This document shows, piece by piece, positions 1 through 11,290 of a stretch of 64,000 nucleotides of DNA. The translations under genes were made by a program, and so were the position numbers. The notes below the pieces were generated by a model that was not told where the DNA came from, searched no databases, and was given only the letters and a program-made list of their open reading frames with translations. The stretch lies in assembly GCF_028023875.1 (NCBI RefSeq), contig NZ_JAQIPB010000010.1:161001-225000 (forward strand), written 5' to 3'. The stretch comes from Xenophilus arseniciresistens (GTDB taxonomy: Bacteria; Pseudomonadota; Gammaproteobacteria; Burkholderiales; Burkholderiaceae_C). Every line of letters starts with the position of its first letter. Positions within the stretch are counted from its first letter, which is position 1.

Positions 1-2246
<2,246 letters not shown>

Positions 2247-2299
2247 GGTCGGGCGGCGGATGTGAAAGGCGAACCGGCCATGATAGACCGGCCACCCAT

Positions 2300-3694
2300 T
2301 CAGCGCTGGGCGCCGGTTTCGGCTTCGGGCGCTGGCGCTTCGGCAGCAGCAGCCGCCACTGGCGCCGTGATGGCGCTGCCCACCATGTGATCGGCCAGCG
2401 CGCCGTACAGCGGCCGGCTGATCATGCGCGAGACCAGGCTGGCCAGCATGGCGCTGGCCATCAGGCTCAGCACCATGGAGTGGCCGTCCACCATCTCCAT
2501 CACGATGATGAAGGCCGTCAGCGGCGCCTGGGTGGCCGCGGCCAGGAAGGCGGCCATGCCCATGGCGATCAAGGCCGGCCCCAGCTCCGGCCCGGCCACG
2601 CGGGCCACGGCGTCGCCGATGCCCGCGCCGATGGACAGCGAGGGCGCGAAGATGCCGCCCGGCACGCCCACCCAGGCCGACAGCCAGGTCGCCACCAGCT
2701 TCAGCAGCGTGTACAGCGGCGTCAGCACGTCCTGGCCCGCCAGCATCTGCTTGACGGCCTCGGAGCCCGCACCGAAGGTGGCGCCGCCACTGGCCAGGCC
2801 GATCACCGCGATCAGCAGCCCGCCCGCGGCCGCGAAGCGCACGGGCCAGCGCGCGCGCAGCGCGTTCAGCCGCTGCGGCGCGTTCGTCAGCGAGGCGATC
2901 ATCAGGCGCGAGAACAGCCCGCCCGCCACCCCGGCGCCCAGCGCCACCATCAGGCCCGGGCCGGCCAGCTCCCAGCCCAGCGGCGGCACGTGGATCACGC
3001 CGAAGTAGCTCAGGTTGCCGAACACCGACACCGCCACCAGGCCGGCCAGCACGATGGCCGTGATCACCACGCCGCTGGCGCGCGCCTCCAGGCGGCCGTA
3101 CAGCTCCTCGATGGCGAAGACCACGCCGGCCAGCGGCGCGTTGAAGGCCGCGGCGATGCCGGCCGCGCCGCCGGCCACCAGCAGCGCGCGTGCGTCCAGG
3201 CTGGAGCCCGGCGAGAGCCAGCGTCGCGCATGCTGCATCACGCCCGCGGCCACCTGCACCGAGGGGCCTTCACGGCCGATCGACAGGCCCGCCGCGAAGC
3301 TGGCCGTGGCCAGGCCGATCTTGGCCAGCGTGAGGCGCAGCGAGACGAAGCGCCCGCGCCGCTCGGGCGGCAGCGCCGGGTGCAGCGCGGCGCGCACCTG
3401 CGGGATGCCCGAGCCGGCCGCGCCCGGGAACCAGCGCCGCGTCAGCCACACGATGCCGGCCGTCAGCGCCGGCGTCCACAGCAGCACCAGCCAGGCATGG
3501 GCGTGGTGCACGCGCTCGAACAGGCCGAAGGCCCATTCGGCCGCCAGGGTGAAGCCCACCACGCACAGCCCCGCGAACACCGCATAGCCCAGCACGATGG
3601 CGCGGTCCACCCACTGGCGCCAGCCCGACAGCTCGCTGCGCAGGTTGTGCAGCACATCGGGTTCGTGATTCGGGGAAGAAGGCGGGGCGGACAT
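2300..3694 (-). CDS. ClC-family chloride channel/antiporter
   Basis: Inner-membrane protein of 464 aa with about a dozen hydrophobic segments. The three ClC anion-path motifs are present in order: GSGIPQV (about 94-100), GREGPSVQ (about 140-147, with the gating glutamate) and GGIFAPS (about 345). A glutamate pair in AIEELYG sits where H+-coupled ClC exchangers carry the internal proton glutamate, so Cl-/H+ exchange is plausible (inference). There are no C-terminal CBS domains; the tail is Ala/Pro/Glu-rich. The start [10 protein letters not shown] is preferred over a 29-residue upstream extension that runs into the ssb promoter region. The gene is divergent from ssb and precedes uvrA on the same strand. 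Confidence 0.9.
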   Translation of the reverse strand: MSAPPSSPNHEPDVLHNLRSELSGWRQWVDRAIVLGYAVFAGLCVVGFTLAAEWAFGLFERVHHAHAWLVLLWTPALTAGIVWLTRRWFPGAAGSGIPQVRAALHPALPPERRGRFVSLRLTLAKIGLATASFAAGLSIGREGPSVQVAAGVMQHARRWLSPGSSLDARALLVAGGAAGIAAAFNAPLAGVVFAIEELYGRLEARASGVVITAIVLAGLVAVSVFGNLSYFGVIHVPPLGWELAGPGLMVALGAGVAGGLFSRLMIASLTNAPQRLNALRARWPVRFAAAGGLLIAVIGLASGGATFGAGSEAVKQMLAGQDVLTPLYTLLKLVATWLSAWVGVPGGIFAPSLSIGAGIGDAVARVAGPELGPALIAMGMAAFLAAATQAPLTAFIIVMEMVDGHSMVLSLMASAMLASLVSRMISRPLYGALADHMVGSAITAPVAAAAAEAPAPEAETGAQR

Positions 3695-3805
3695 CGGCGC
3701 TGCCGATTGTCCATGCCGGGCCCAGTGCGGCGGGCCAGGGGCGCATCGGGCACAATGTGCGGCTCGCTTTTTCTTCCACAACCATCGTCATCAGGGGCAG
3801 CGCGC

Positions 3806-4390
3806 ATGGCATCCGTCAACAAGGTCATTCTGGTCGGCAATCTGGGCCGGGACCCTGAGTCCCGCACCTTCCCGAGCGGCGGCCAGGTCTGCAACGTGCG
3901 CATCGCCACGACCGACCGCTGGAAGGATCGCCAGAGCGGCGAGCAGCGCGAATCCACCGAATGGCACAACGTGGTCTTCAACGACCGCCTGGCCGAGATC
4001 GCCGCCCAGTACCTGCGCAAGGGCTCGCAGATCTATGTCGAAGGCTCGCTGCGCACCCGCAAGTGGACCGACAAGGACGGCAACGAGCGCTACACCACCG
4101 AGATCCGCGCCGACCAGATGCAGATGCTGGGCAGCCGCCAGGGCCAGGGCGGCCCCGCGGGCGGTGGCGACGATGACGGCTACGGTGGCGGTGGCAGCTA
4201 TGGCGGCGGCGGTGGTGGTGGCCGCGGCGGTTATGGCGATGGCGGCGGTTCAGGCGGCGGCGGTGGTGGCGGCTATTCGCGCGCACCGGCCGCGGCCCCC
4301 CGCGCGCCCGCACCGCGCGCGCCGGCGCCCGCACCCGCGTCGCGCTCGGCGACCGGTTTCGACGACATGGACGACGACATTCCGTTCTGA
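3806..4390 (+). CDS. ssb: Single-stranded DNA-binding protein
   Basis: 194-aa SSB. Residues 1-110 form the OB fold, opening [18 protein letters not shown] with the typical [16 protein letters not shown] and [11 protein letters not shown] strands. A long Gly-rich linker of GGGG/GYGGG blocks follows, then an Ala/Pro segment, ending in the acidic tip MDDDIPF that docks SSB-interacting repair and replication proteins. An AGGGG element stands about 10 nt before the ATG. The low-complexity linker is encoded by imperfect ggc/ggt triplet runs and probably varies in length between strains. The gene is divergent from the ClC gene, and a probable intrinsic terminator follows. Confidence 0.98.
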   Translation: MASVNKVILVGNLGRDPESRTFPSGGQVCNVRIATTDRWKDRQSGEQRESTEWHNVVFNDRLAEIAAQYLRKGSQIYVEGSLRTRKWTDKDGNERYTTEIRADQMQMLGSRQGQGGPAGGGDDDGYGGGGSYGGGGGGGRGGYGDGGGSGGGGGGGYSRAPAAAPRAPAPRAPAPAPASRSATGFDDMDDDIPF

Positions 4391-4418
4391 TCGCAGCGCT
4401 CGCAGCCTCATCAAGAAC

Positions 4419-4450
4419 AAGCCCCTGCCTCCCCTGGAGCCGGGGGCTTT
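4419..4450 (+). terminator. Intrinsic terminator of ssb
   Basis: AAGCCCC (4419-4425) pairs with GGGGCTT (4443-4449) around a loop rich in C and T, and is followed by a short T-containing tail. It lies 28 nt after the ssb stop. Confidence 0.7.
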
Positions 4451-4538
4451 GTCTTGATGGCGGCGCGTCCAAATGACAAAAAGAAGGGGGCGTCCCGCTG
4501 TGTCCTCATCATCCTCTCCCGGCCAGCATCCGGCGCGC

Positions 4539-5654
4539 ATGGCAGCGCGCCCGGCAGCATCGACGGCGCCCCTGCGCCTGAGTGGCATCGACGCCCTCAA
4601 GGCCATCGCCTGCACCTGCATCGTCTGGCACCACCTGGTGTTCTACGGCCTGATGGCGGATGTGGCCCGCCCGCTGGCGCCCGCGCTGCTGGACGCGTTC
4701 CAGACCCACGGCCGGGTGGCCGTGCATGTGTTCCTGGCCATCGGCGGCTTCCTGGCTGCGGGCAGCGTCGCGTCCATCCCCTTCGCGCGAGCGGCCGACC
4801 CGCTGCGCCTGATCGCGCGCCGCTACCTGCGCCTGGCCGCGCCCTATCTGGTGGCGCTGGGCGTCAGCGTGCTGGCGGCCTCGCTGGTGCGCGCCGTGCT
4901 TCAGGACGATGAAGTGGTGCCTGCCAGCCCCCAGCCGCTGCAACTCCTGGCCCACGGCCTGCTGCTGCAGGACCTGCTGGACGTGCCGGGGCTCTCGGCC
5001 GGCGTCTGGTATGTGGCCATCGACTTCCAGCTGTATGCCCTGACGGTGCTGGTTTTTGCGCTGGCCGCATGGCTGCAACTGCGCTGGCGGGCCGATGCGC
5101 AACGGCTGACGCAGGCGCTGGTGGTGGCCGGCGCCGCCCTGTCGATGCTGGTCTTCAACCTGGACCCGGCCTATGACGAGACCGCGCTGTATTTCTTCGG
5201 CTCCTACGGCCTGGGGCTGATGGCCTGGTGGGCGGGCCGCTCACGCCATGCAGGCGCCTGGCTGCTGCTGATGGTGGGCCTGGGCGCGACGGCCCTGGCC
5301 TTTGAATGGCGTGACCGCCTGGCCGCGGCCTGGATCACGGCGCTGCTCATCGTCGCGCTGCAGCGCAGCGCGTCGCTCAGCGCCATCGAGCCGCCGGCCG
5401 CCGTGCGGCAGCTGGGCCGCATCTCCTACTCGGTGTTCCTGGTCCACTTTCCGGTGTGCCTGCTCGTGGCCGCCGCCACGCATGCGCTGTGGCCTCAGGA
5501 TGCCTGGTTCAACGCGCTCGGCATGGTGGCGGCCTTCGCCTTGTCGGTGCTTGCCGGAGCCCTGCTGCACCGGGGCACCGAAAGCCGCCCGCCGGGCCTT
5601 CCGGGCGTGCTCGCGCTGCTCGGGCTGCTGCTGCTGTTCGGTGTGTGGCTGTAG
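4539..5654 (+). CDS. Acyltransferase family 3 membrane protein (OafA/YrhL type)
   Basis: Polytopic inner-membrane protein of about 371 aa with roughly ten hydrophobic helices. The first helix, DALKAIACTCIVWHHLVFYG, carries the conserved His region of acyltransferase-3 enzymes, which transfer acyl groups to cell-surface or exported carbohydrates and lipids. SYSVFLVHFPVCLL near the C-terminus is the family's usual late helix. No SGNH domain is fused. The ATG at 4539 is preferred, but an in-frame ATG at 4473 is possible. It stands alone after the ssb terminator and converges on the thioesterase gene, so the acceptor cannot be inferred. Confidence 0.8.
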   Translation: MAARPAASTAPLRLSGIDALKAIACTCIVWHHLVFYGLMADVARPLAPALLDAFQTHGRVAVHVFLAIGGFLAAGSVASIPFARAADPLRLIARRYLRLAAPYLVALGVSVLAASLVRAVLQDDEVVPASPQPLQLLAHGLLLQDLLDVPGLSAGVWYVAIDFQLYALTVLVFALAAWLQLRWRADAQRLTQALVVAGAALSMLVFNLDPAYDETALYFFGSYGLGLMAWWAGRSRHAGAWLLLMVGLGATALAFEWRDRLAAAWITALLIVALQRSASLSAIEPPAAVRQLGRISYSVFLVHFPVCLLVAAATHALWPQDAWFNALGMVAAFALSVLAGALLHRGTESRPPGLPGVLALLGLLLLFGVWL

Positions 5655-5669
5655 GCGCGACGCGGGCCT

Positions 5670-6092
5670 TCAGCGCAGCCGCTTGAGCACCGCGCTGCCT
5701 TCGCACAGCGCCTGCCCGGCATGCCAGACCGTGCCGTGCATGAACACCAGGGAGCCCGTCGCCTGCACCACGCGCCCGCGCGCCTCGAGGAACTGGCCCT
5801 CGCGCGCGGCCTGCAGGAACTGCGTGTCCAGCTGCACGGTCACGCAGGGCTGGCGCCCCAGCGCCTCCCACGCAATGGCGCTCAGGGCGTGGTCCAGCAG
5901 CGATGCGAAAACGCCGCCGTGCACCGCGCCGGCCGGGTTCAGGTGCTCCGCCGTCGCCAGCACGCCGTAGGCCCAGCCGGCCTCTTCCTTCAGGGTCCAC
6001 AGCGGGCCGAAGCGGCCTGCATAGCCGGGCGAAGCACGAAGCCGCCAGCCGGCGGCCGACAGCGCGTCGGTCGTGTGCGTGGGCGGGTTCAT
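5670..6092 (-). CDS. PaaI-type hotdog-fold thioesterase
   Basis: 140-aa cytoplasmic hotdog-fold protein. The motif HLNPAGAVHGGVFASLLDHA has the HGG turn and the downstream Asp used by PaaI/YbgC-like acyl-CoA thioesterases, and QLDTQFLQAAREGQFLEARGRV is the typical central-helix and strand region. It probably hydrolyses an aryl- or acyl-CoA thioester. It converges on the acyltransferase with a 15-bp gap and is encoded on the same strand as iclR, separated by a palindromic repeat. Substrate is unknown, though the acyl-CoA operon across the IclR gene is a plausible partner (inference). Confidence 0.85.
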   Translation of the reverse strand: MNPPTHTTDALSAAGWRLRASPGYAGRFGPLWTLKEEAGWAYGVLATAEHLNPAGAVHGGVFASLLDHALSAIAWEALGRQPCVTVQLDTQFLQAAREGQFLEARGRVVQATGSLVFMHGTVWHAGQALCEGSAVLKRLR

Positions 6093-6127
6093 TTCAGTGG
6101 CGCCCGGCCGCCCGAAGGCACTGAGGC

Positions 6128-6175
6128 ACCCCCTCGGGGGGCAGCGGACCTCGCGAAGCGGGGGAGCGTGGGGGT
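6128..6175. repeat. C/G-rich palindromic intergenic repeat
   Basis: CACCCCCTCGGGGGG is followed by a second G-rich arm ending near 6175. On the minus strand this reads as the CCCCACGCTCCCCCGCTTCGCG...CCCCCCGAGGGGG class of extragenic palindrome seen repeatedly in Comamonadaceae (recalled, not searched). It separates the IclR and thioesterase genes and could also end transcription. Confidence 0.55.
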
Positions 6176-6184
6176 CGTCTCATC

Positions 6185-6982
6185 TCAATCCCTCCCGCTG
6201 ATGCGCTGCGAAAGCGCCTGCGCCTCGCGCTGCAGGTCCTTGGCCAGCGCCTGGATCTGGGTCTTGCTCAACTGGTCGGCCACGCCCACGGCCGTCAGCG
6301 CGTGGGTGATGCGCTGCGCGCCATCGAGGATCGGCACCGCCACCACGGCAATCCCGCTCATGTAGTTGCCCCGGTCGATGGCCACGCCGCGCTGCTGCAC
6401 GGTCTTGACCTCCTGCTGCCAGCTCTGGAAGTCGGGCGCATCGTCCCAGCGCAGGGCCTTGAAGGCGCGCGCCAGTTCGGCGTTGGACATGCCGCCGTAG
6501 GCCGCCACCAGGCGGCCGGTCGCGCTGGTCAGCGCGGGGAAGCGGCTGCCGACCTCGACGTACAGCCTGAAGGGCGCGCGCGAGCGCGCCAGCGCCAGCA
6601 CCACCAGGTCTTCGACGCCCGTCACCTTGATGCCGATGGTGGTGACGTTCCAGGTCTCCGACAGCCGGTCCAGCACCGGCTGCACCAGCGTGGTGAAGGG
6701 GTTGTTCTGCACCACGCTGTGCGCCAGCGCCAGCACGCCCACGTCCAGGCTGTAGCGCTTGGTGGCCGGGTCCACGCGGACCATGCCTTCCTCCACCAGC
6801 ACGCGAAGGATGTGCAGGCAGGTGCTGGTGACCAGCGCCAGCTCCTGCGAAATGGCCTTGAGCGTCAGCGCTTCCTTGTGCTGGCCCAGCAGCCGGAGGA
6901 TGGCCAGAGCGCGCGAGACGGCGGGAACGGGGCGGACGCGGGGGCCGGCGGCTGGCGAAGGGGCGGGTGCGTTGGAAGGCAT
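6185..6982 (-). CDS. IclR-family transcriptional regulator
   Basis: 265-aa regulator. The N-terminal winged helix-turn-helix spans SRALAILRLLGQHKEALTLKAISQEL and the recognition helix region TSTCLHILRVL. The C-terminal IclR effector domain follows (GSRFPALTSATGRLVAAYGGMSNAEL; GIAVVAVPILDG). The start MPSNAPAPS (6982) is preferred; an in-frame ATG at 7072 would extend the protein by 30 residues almost to the operator. It is divergent from the acyl-CoA ligase operon and probably controls it and itself through the palindrome at 7077-7094. By context its ligand would be the pathway substrate or its CoA ester. Confidence 0.9.
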   Translation of the reverse strand: MPSNAPAPSPAAGPRVRPVPAVSRALAILRLLGQHKEALTLKAISQELALVTSTCLHILRVLVEEGMVRVDPATKRYSLDVGVLALAHSVVQNNPFTTLVQPVLDRLSETWNVTTIGIKVTGVEDLVVLALARSRAPFRLYVEVGSRFPALTSATGRLVAAYGGMSNAELARAFKALRWDDAPDFQSWQQEVKTVQQRGVAIDRGNYMSGIAVVAVPILDGAQRITHALTAVGVADQLSKTQIQALAKDLQREAQALSQRISGRD

Positions 6983-7076
6983 GGCAGGGGTGCGCGATGG
7001 AGGCCAAGCATACGGCCCTTTGCCGGGCGGAAGCCGCCCGCCCAGCCAGGCGATGTGAGGGTGTTCGGTCATGATG

Positions 7077-7094
7077 AGTTGTCTATAGACAACT
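7077..7094. promoter_or_regulatory. Perfect 18-bp palindrome, probable IclR operator
   Basis: AGTTGTCTATAGACAACT equals its own reverse complement over all 18 bases. It sits between the divergent iclR and acyl-CoA ligase genes, 75 bp before the ligase ATG. A TTGACA hexamer on the plus strand starts at 7106, so a bound protein would lie just upstream of that -35. On the minus strand TTGTCA and, 17 nt on, TCTATA inside the palindrome could form an iclR promoter that the protein would block. Confidence 0.6.
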
Positions 7095-7169
7095 GATAGT
7101 CGTATTTGACAATCTTAGGGCCGACGCGCAAAGTCTGTCCATCGACGAAAACACGCAGAGACAGACGCC

Positions 7170-8735
7170 ATGACCCTTCTGACGGATCACACGAGCTACG
7201 CCGACGCGCAGGCCCTTTGCAGCCCGGCGCGGCTGTGGGAGCTGTTCGACGGCGATGCGCAGCAGATGAACATCGCGCACGAATGCATCGACCGGCATGC
7301 CGCTGCCGATGCCGGCCGCGATGCGGTGGTGCTGGTGCGCGCCGGGGGCGACGACGAGGTGCTGGGCTTCGGCCAGATCTCCGAAGCCTCGGCACGCCTG
7401 GCCCATTGGCTGGTGGCACAGGGCGTGCAGCCCGGCGATCGCGTGGCCGTGATGCTGGAGCCCTCGCTGGCCTTCTACGCCGCCATCTTTGGCGCGATGA
7501 AGATGGGGGCCATCGCGGTGCCGCTGTTCACGCTCTTCGGCCCCGACGGCATCCGGCTGCGCGTGCAGGACTGCAAGCCGCGCCTGCTGGTCACCAACGC
7601 CGAGAAGGCCGGCATGGTGCCCGCGGTCGAGGGCCTGCGGGTGGTGGTGGCCGACGATGCCTTCCTGGCGTCGCTGCAGGCCTATCCGGCGCAGTTCGCC
7701 ACGCAGACGCGGGCCGACGACCTCGCCATCTTCCAGTACACCTCGGGCACCACGCGCGAGCTGCCCGATGCGGTGAAGCACACGCACCGCGCCATCGTCA
7801 CGCTGATGCTGGCCGCGCTCTACGGCACCGGCGTGCGGCCCGGCGACCGCTTCATGTGCCCGTCCTCGCCGGCCTGGGGCCATGGCCTGTGGCACGGCAC
7901 GCTGGCGCCGCTGGCCCTGGGCGTGACCGTGGGCGCCTATGCCGGCAAGTTCAGCGGCGAACGGCTGCTGCAGGCCCTGGAGGCGCATCGCTTCAACAAC
8001 CTGTCGGCCGCGGCCACGCACTACCGGATGATGCGCAACTGCGGCGCCGCTCCCAGGCACCGCTACTTCCTGGACAAGCTCTCGTTCACCGGCGAGCCCA
8101 TCGACAGCGAGACGGCGGCCTTCGTCCAGGCCACCTTCGGGCATCAGGCCTGCAGCATGTACGGCACCACCGAGATCGGCGTGTGCCTGGTCAGCTACCC
8201 CGGCGCGCCGGATTTCCCGGTCAAGGCCGGCTCGCTGGGCAAGCCGGTGCCCGGCCTGCGCGTGGAGGTGCAGGACGCCCAGGGCCGGGCCTGCCCGCCC
8301 GACGTCACCGGCGAGCTCAAGCTCTGGCGCCGCGGCGAATGGGTGGCCACCAAGGACCTGGGCCGGGTCGATGCCGACGGCTACTTCTGGCACGGCGGCC
8401 GGGCCGACGACGTGATCATTTCCGCCGGCTGGACCATCGGCGCGGTGGAAGTGGAGGACGCGGTCCTCAAGCACCCCGACGTCAAGGAGGCGGCCGCCAT
8501 CGGCGTGCCCGATGCGCTGCGCGGGCTGGTCGTGAAGGCCTTCGTGGTGTCCGACCGGCCGGCCAGCGAGCTCTTCGTGCAGGAGATCCAGGACACCGTG
8601 CGCCTGCGCCTGAGCCAGCACGAGTACCCGCGCCAGGTGGCTTTCGTGGCCGAGCTGCCCAAGACGCCGGCCGGAAAGATCCACCGCAAGAAGCTGCGCG
8701 AGCAGGAGGCCGCAGGCGCTCCTGTCACCGCCTGA
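7170..8735 (+). CDS. AMP-forming acyl/aryl-CoA ligase
   Basis: 521-aa adenylate-forming enzyme that activates a carboxylic acid to its CoA thioester. The phosphate-binding motif is YTSGTTRELPDAVKHTH near residue 190, a variant of the usual YTSGTTGLPKG typical of benzoate-CoA ligase and medium-chain acyl-CoA synthetases. Other family motifs are SMYGTTEIG (A5), the hinge region WHGGRADDVIISAGWTIGAVEVE, and the catalytic lysine in PKTPAGKIHRKKL. It is the first gene of a four-gene operon divergent from iclR. The acid activated is unknown; aromatic, alicyclic or medium-chain acids all fit the subfamily. Confidence 0.88.
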   Translation: MTLLTDHTSYADAQALCSPARLWELFDGDAQQMNIAHECIDRHAAADAGRDAVVLVRAGGDDEVLGFGQISEASARLAHWLVAQGVQPGDRVAVMLEPSLAFYAAIFGAMKMGAIAVPLFTLFGPDGIRLRVQDCKPRLLVTNAEKAGMVPAVEGLRVVVADDAFLASLQAYPAQFATQTRADDLAIFQYTSGTTRELPDAVKHTHRAIVTLMLAALYGTGVRPGDRFMCPSSPAWGHGLWHGTLAPLALGVTVGAYAGKFSGERLLQALEAHRFNNLSAAATHYRMMRNCGAAPRHRYFLDKLSFTGEPIDSETAAFVQATFGHQACSMYGTTEIGVCLVSYPGAPDFPVKAGSLGKPVPGLRVEVQDAQGRACPPDVTGELKLWRRGEWVATKDLGRVDADGYFWHGGRADDVIISAGWTIGAVEVEDAVLKHPDVKEAAAIGVPDALRGLVVKAFVVSDRPASELFVQEIQDTVRLRLSQHEYPRQVAFVAELPKTPAGKIHRKKLREQEAAGAPVTA

Positions 8736-8780
8736 GCCCCCCCCTCATTGCCAGCACCTCATTCAACAGCAGGAGACAGC

Positions 8781-9920
8781 ATGTCCACGACCATCGAACG
8801 CAGCTTTCCCAAGATCACCGAGAACGGCCTGGACGAGCTGCGCCAGCGCATCGGCCAGAAGATCGGTGCCACCGCCGAGCCCTGGTGCTACGAGGCCACG
8901 CGCGACAACATCCGCCACTACGCACACGGCATCGGCGACGACAACCCGCTGTGGTGCGACCCGGACTATGCGGCCAAGACCCAGTACGGCGGCATCATCG
9001 CGCTGCCCAGCTTCCTGTTTGCCACCAGCCGCATCGTGTCGGGCTACGTGGGCGGGCTGCCCGGCGTGCACGCCATGTGGTCGGGCGCCGACTGGCAGTG
9101 GCACCAGCCCATCAAGCGCAACGACACGATCCAGACCGAGGCCTACCTGAAGGACCTCATCGAACACGAGACGCGCTTTGCTGGCCGCGCCGTGCAGCAG
9201 ATCTACCACGTCGACTTCTTCAACCAGCATGGCGACAAGGTGGCCGAGGCCGACAGCTGGTGCTTCCGCACCGAGCGCGACCATGCGCGCGAGCAGGGCA
9301 GCAAGTACAAGGAAGTGCGCGCGCGCGAGCCTCGCCGCTACTCGGTCGAGGAGATCCAGGAGGCGTACAAGCTCTACGCGCAGGAAGAAGTGCGCGGCAG
9401 CACGCCGCGGTACTGGGAAGACGTGAAGGAGGGCGAGTCCCTGCCCACCATGTTCAAGGGGCCGATGACCGTGACCGGCTTCATCGCCTACGCGCAGGGC
9501 TGGGGCGGCCTGTACATCCGCGCCAACAAGCTGGCCTGGAAGCTGATCGACGCGCATCCCGGCGTGGGCATCACCAACCGCTTCGGCATTCCCGACGTGC
9601 CTGAGCGCGTGCACTGGGAAGAGGACTTCGCGCTGGAGGTGGGCGCGCCCGGCGCCTACGACTACGGCCCGGAGCGCACCTCGTGGCTCACGCACCACCT
9701 GACCAACTGGATGGGCGACGCCGGCTTCCTGCGCAAGGCGCACTGCAAGATCCGGCGCCACAACCCCGAAGGCGACATGCTCTTCATCAAGGGGCACGTG
9801 GTGCGCAAGTTCGTCGAGAACGGCCGGCACCTGGTCGAGATCTCGCAGGAGGCGCACAACCAGGACGACGAGCTGTCGGTGCTCGGCTCCGGCGTGGTGG
9901 AGCTGCCCTCGCGCGGCTGA
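8781..9920 (+). CDS. MaoC-like acyl-CoA hydratase/dehydratase
   Basis: 379-aa double-hotdog protein. The N-terminal half looks like the FAS1-type dehydratase domain (YEATRDNIRHYAHGIGDDNPLWCDPDYA, with the hydratase-like Asp and Asn), and the C-terminal half is a second MaoC-like hotdog (GPMTVTGFIAYAQGWGG). Such enzymes add or remove water across enoyl-CoA thioesters. AGGAGA lies about 5 nt before the ATG at 8781, which fixes the start. It follows the CoA ligase by 45 bp, so it likely acts on the ligase product after an oxidation step not encoded in this set. Confidence 0.82.
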   Translation: MSTTIERSFPKITENGLDELRQRIGQKIGATAEPWCYEATRDNIRHYAHGIGDDNPLWCDPDYAAKTQYGGIIALPSFLFATSRIVSGYVGGLPGVHAMWSGADWQWHQPIKRNDTIQTEAYLKDLIEHETRFAGRAVQQIYHVDFFNQHGDKVAEADSWCFRTERDHAREQGSKYKEVRAREPRRYSVEEIQEAYKLYAQEEVRGSTPRYWEDVKEGESLPTMFKGPMTVTGFIAYAQGWGGLYIRANKLAWKLIDAHPGVGITNRFGIPDVPERVHWEEDFALEVGAPGAYDYGPERTSWLTHHLTNWMGDAGFLRKAHCKIRRHNPEGDMLFIKGHVVRKFVENGRHLVEISQEAHNQDDELSVLGSGVVELPSRG

Positions 9921-10028
9921 GCGACTCGCGCACCGGCGCGCCCGCGGGCTGCGCCGGGCTTGTTCATCGGGCACGGGCCGTCCCGCTGCAGCGCAGCGGG
10001 CTCGCGCCTGCCCTTCCAGAGGTCGGCC

Positions 10029-11243
10029 ATGCCACATTCTTCGCAGCCTCCCCGGGGCGCGCTTGCGGGCCTGCGCGTCATCGATCTGTCGCGCGTGCTG
10101 GCCGGACCGCTGTGCACGCAGATGCTCGCGGACCATGGCGCCCAGGTCATCAAGATCGAACCTCCGGGCGGCGACGAGACGCGCACGCTCGGGCCGCCCT
10201 TCGACGACGAGGGCGACGCCGCCTACTTCACGGCCGTGAACCGCGGCAAGCGCGGCATGGCCATGAACCTGTCGCAGCCCGAGGGGCGGCAGACCCTGCT
10301 GCAACTGCTCGAAGGCGCGGACGTGCTGGTGGAGAACTTCATCCCCGGCACCATGCGGCGCTGGGGCCTGGACTTCGAGCGCGACCTGCAGCCGCGCTTT
10401 GGACGGCTGATCTACTGCGCGATCTCCGGCTTCGGCGCCGACGGCCCGATGGGCGGCCTGCCGGGCTACGACGCCGTGCTGCAGGCCATGTGCGGCCTGA
10501 TGAGCGTCAATGGCGAGCCGGCCTCGGGGCCCACGCGGGTGGGCATTCCGGTGGTCGACCACCTGACCGGCTACAACGCGCTGACCGGCATCCTGCTGGC
10601 GCTGCACCACCGCGACCGCACGGGCGAAGGCCAGCGCGTGGAAGCGACGCTGTTCGACAGCGCGCTGAGCCTGCTGGTGCCGCACGCGGCCAACTGGATG
10701 TATTCGGGCCAGGCGCCCGAGCTGCTGGGCAGCGCGCATCCCAACATCGCGCCCTACGACCGCTTCGCCTGCCAGGACGGGGAGGTCTTCCTGGGCATCC
10801 TCAACGACCGCCAGTTCTCGCGCTTCTGTGCGCTGGTGGGCCTGCACGCGCTGCCCGAAGACGCGCGCTTCGCGACCAACGCCGCGCGCCTGCGGCACCG
10901 CGCGGTGCTGCGCGGCGAAATCGAGGCCGCGCTTGCGCACTGGCGGCGCGAAGCCATCTGCCATGAGCTGATGCGAAACGGCGTGCCGGTCGGCCCGGTC
11001 AACACCGTGCCCGAGGCCTTTGCGCAGGCCCATGCCGCGCACCGCGGCATGCAGGTGCAGGACGGCGGCTACCGCGGCATCGGACTGCCGGTGCGGCTGT
11101 CGGCCACGCCGGGCGCCGCCCGCGGCGCGCCGCCGCGCATGGGCGAGCACGCGCAAGCCATTCTTGAAGAAGCGGGCCTGGACGCGGCCGGCATCCAGCG
11201 GCTGCGGACACAGGGTGTGCTGTGTTCACGGGATGGACCCTGA
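10029..11243 (+). CDS. Class III CoA-transferase (CaiB/BaiF family)
   Basis: 404-aa cytoplasmic enzyme moving CoA between carboxylates. The N-terminus LAGLRVIDLSRVLAGPLCTQMLADHGA is diagnostic, VENFIPGTMRRWGLDFE and YCAISGFGADGP are conserved family blocks, and GYDAVLQA carries the catalytic Asp that forms the aspartyl-CoA anhydride. The start MPHSSQPPRG is chosen because the upstream extension has no family character. Third gene in the IclR-linked set, 108 bp after the MaoC gene. It could charge the substrate from another CoA ester, or unload the product, in parallel with the ATP-dependent ligase. Confidence 0.9.
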   Translation: MPHSSQPPRGALAGLRVIDLSRVLAGPLCTQMLADHGAQVIKIEPPGGDETRTLGPPFDDEGDAAYFTAVNRGKRGMAMNLSQPEGRQTLLQLLEGADVLVENFIPGTMRRWGLDFERDLQPRFGRLIYCAISGFGADGPMGGLPGYDAVLQAMCGLMSVNGEPASGPTRVGIPVVDHLTGYNALTGILLALHHRDRTGEGQRVEATLFDSALSLLVPHAANWMYSGQAPELLGSAHPNIAPYDRFACQDGEVFLGILNDRQFSRFCALVGLHALPEDARFATNAARLRHRAVLRGEIEAALAHWRREAICHELMRNGVPVGPVNTVPEAFAQAHAAHRGMQVQDGGYRGIGLPVRLSATPGAARGAPPRMGEHAQAILEEAGLDAAGIQRLRTQGVLCSRDGP

Positions 11244-11290
11244 GGGCGAAGAACCCCGGGGCCATGAAACTACCAACAGGAGACATCACC

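Noticed and set aside
6983..7072. Upstream ATG extending IclR by 30 residues
   Set aside because: The added residues are not part of the fold and would begin almost inside the operator palindrome.
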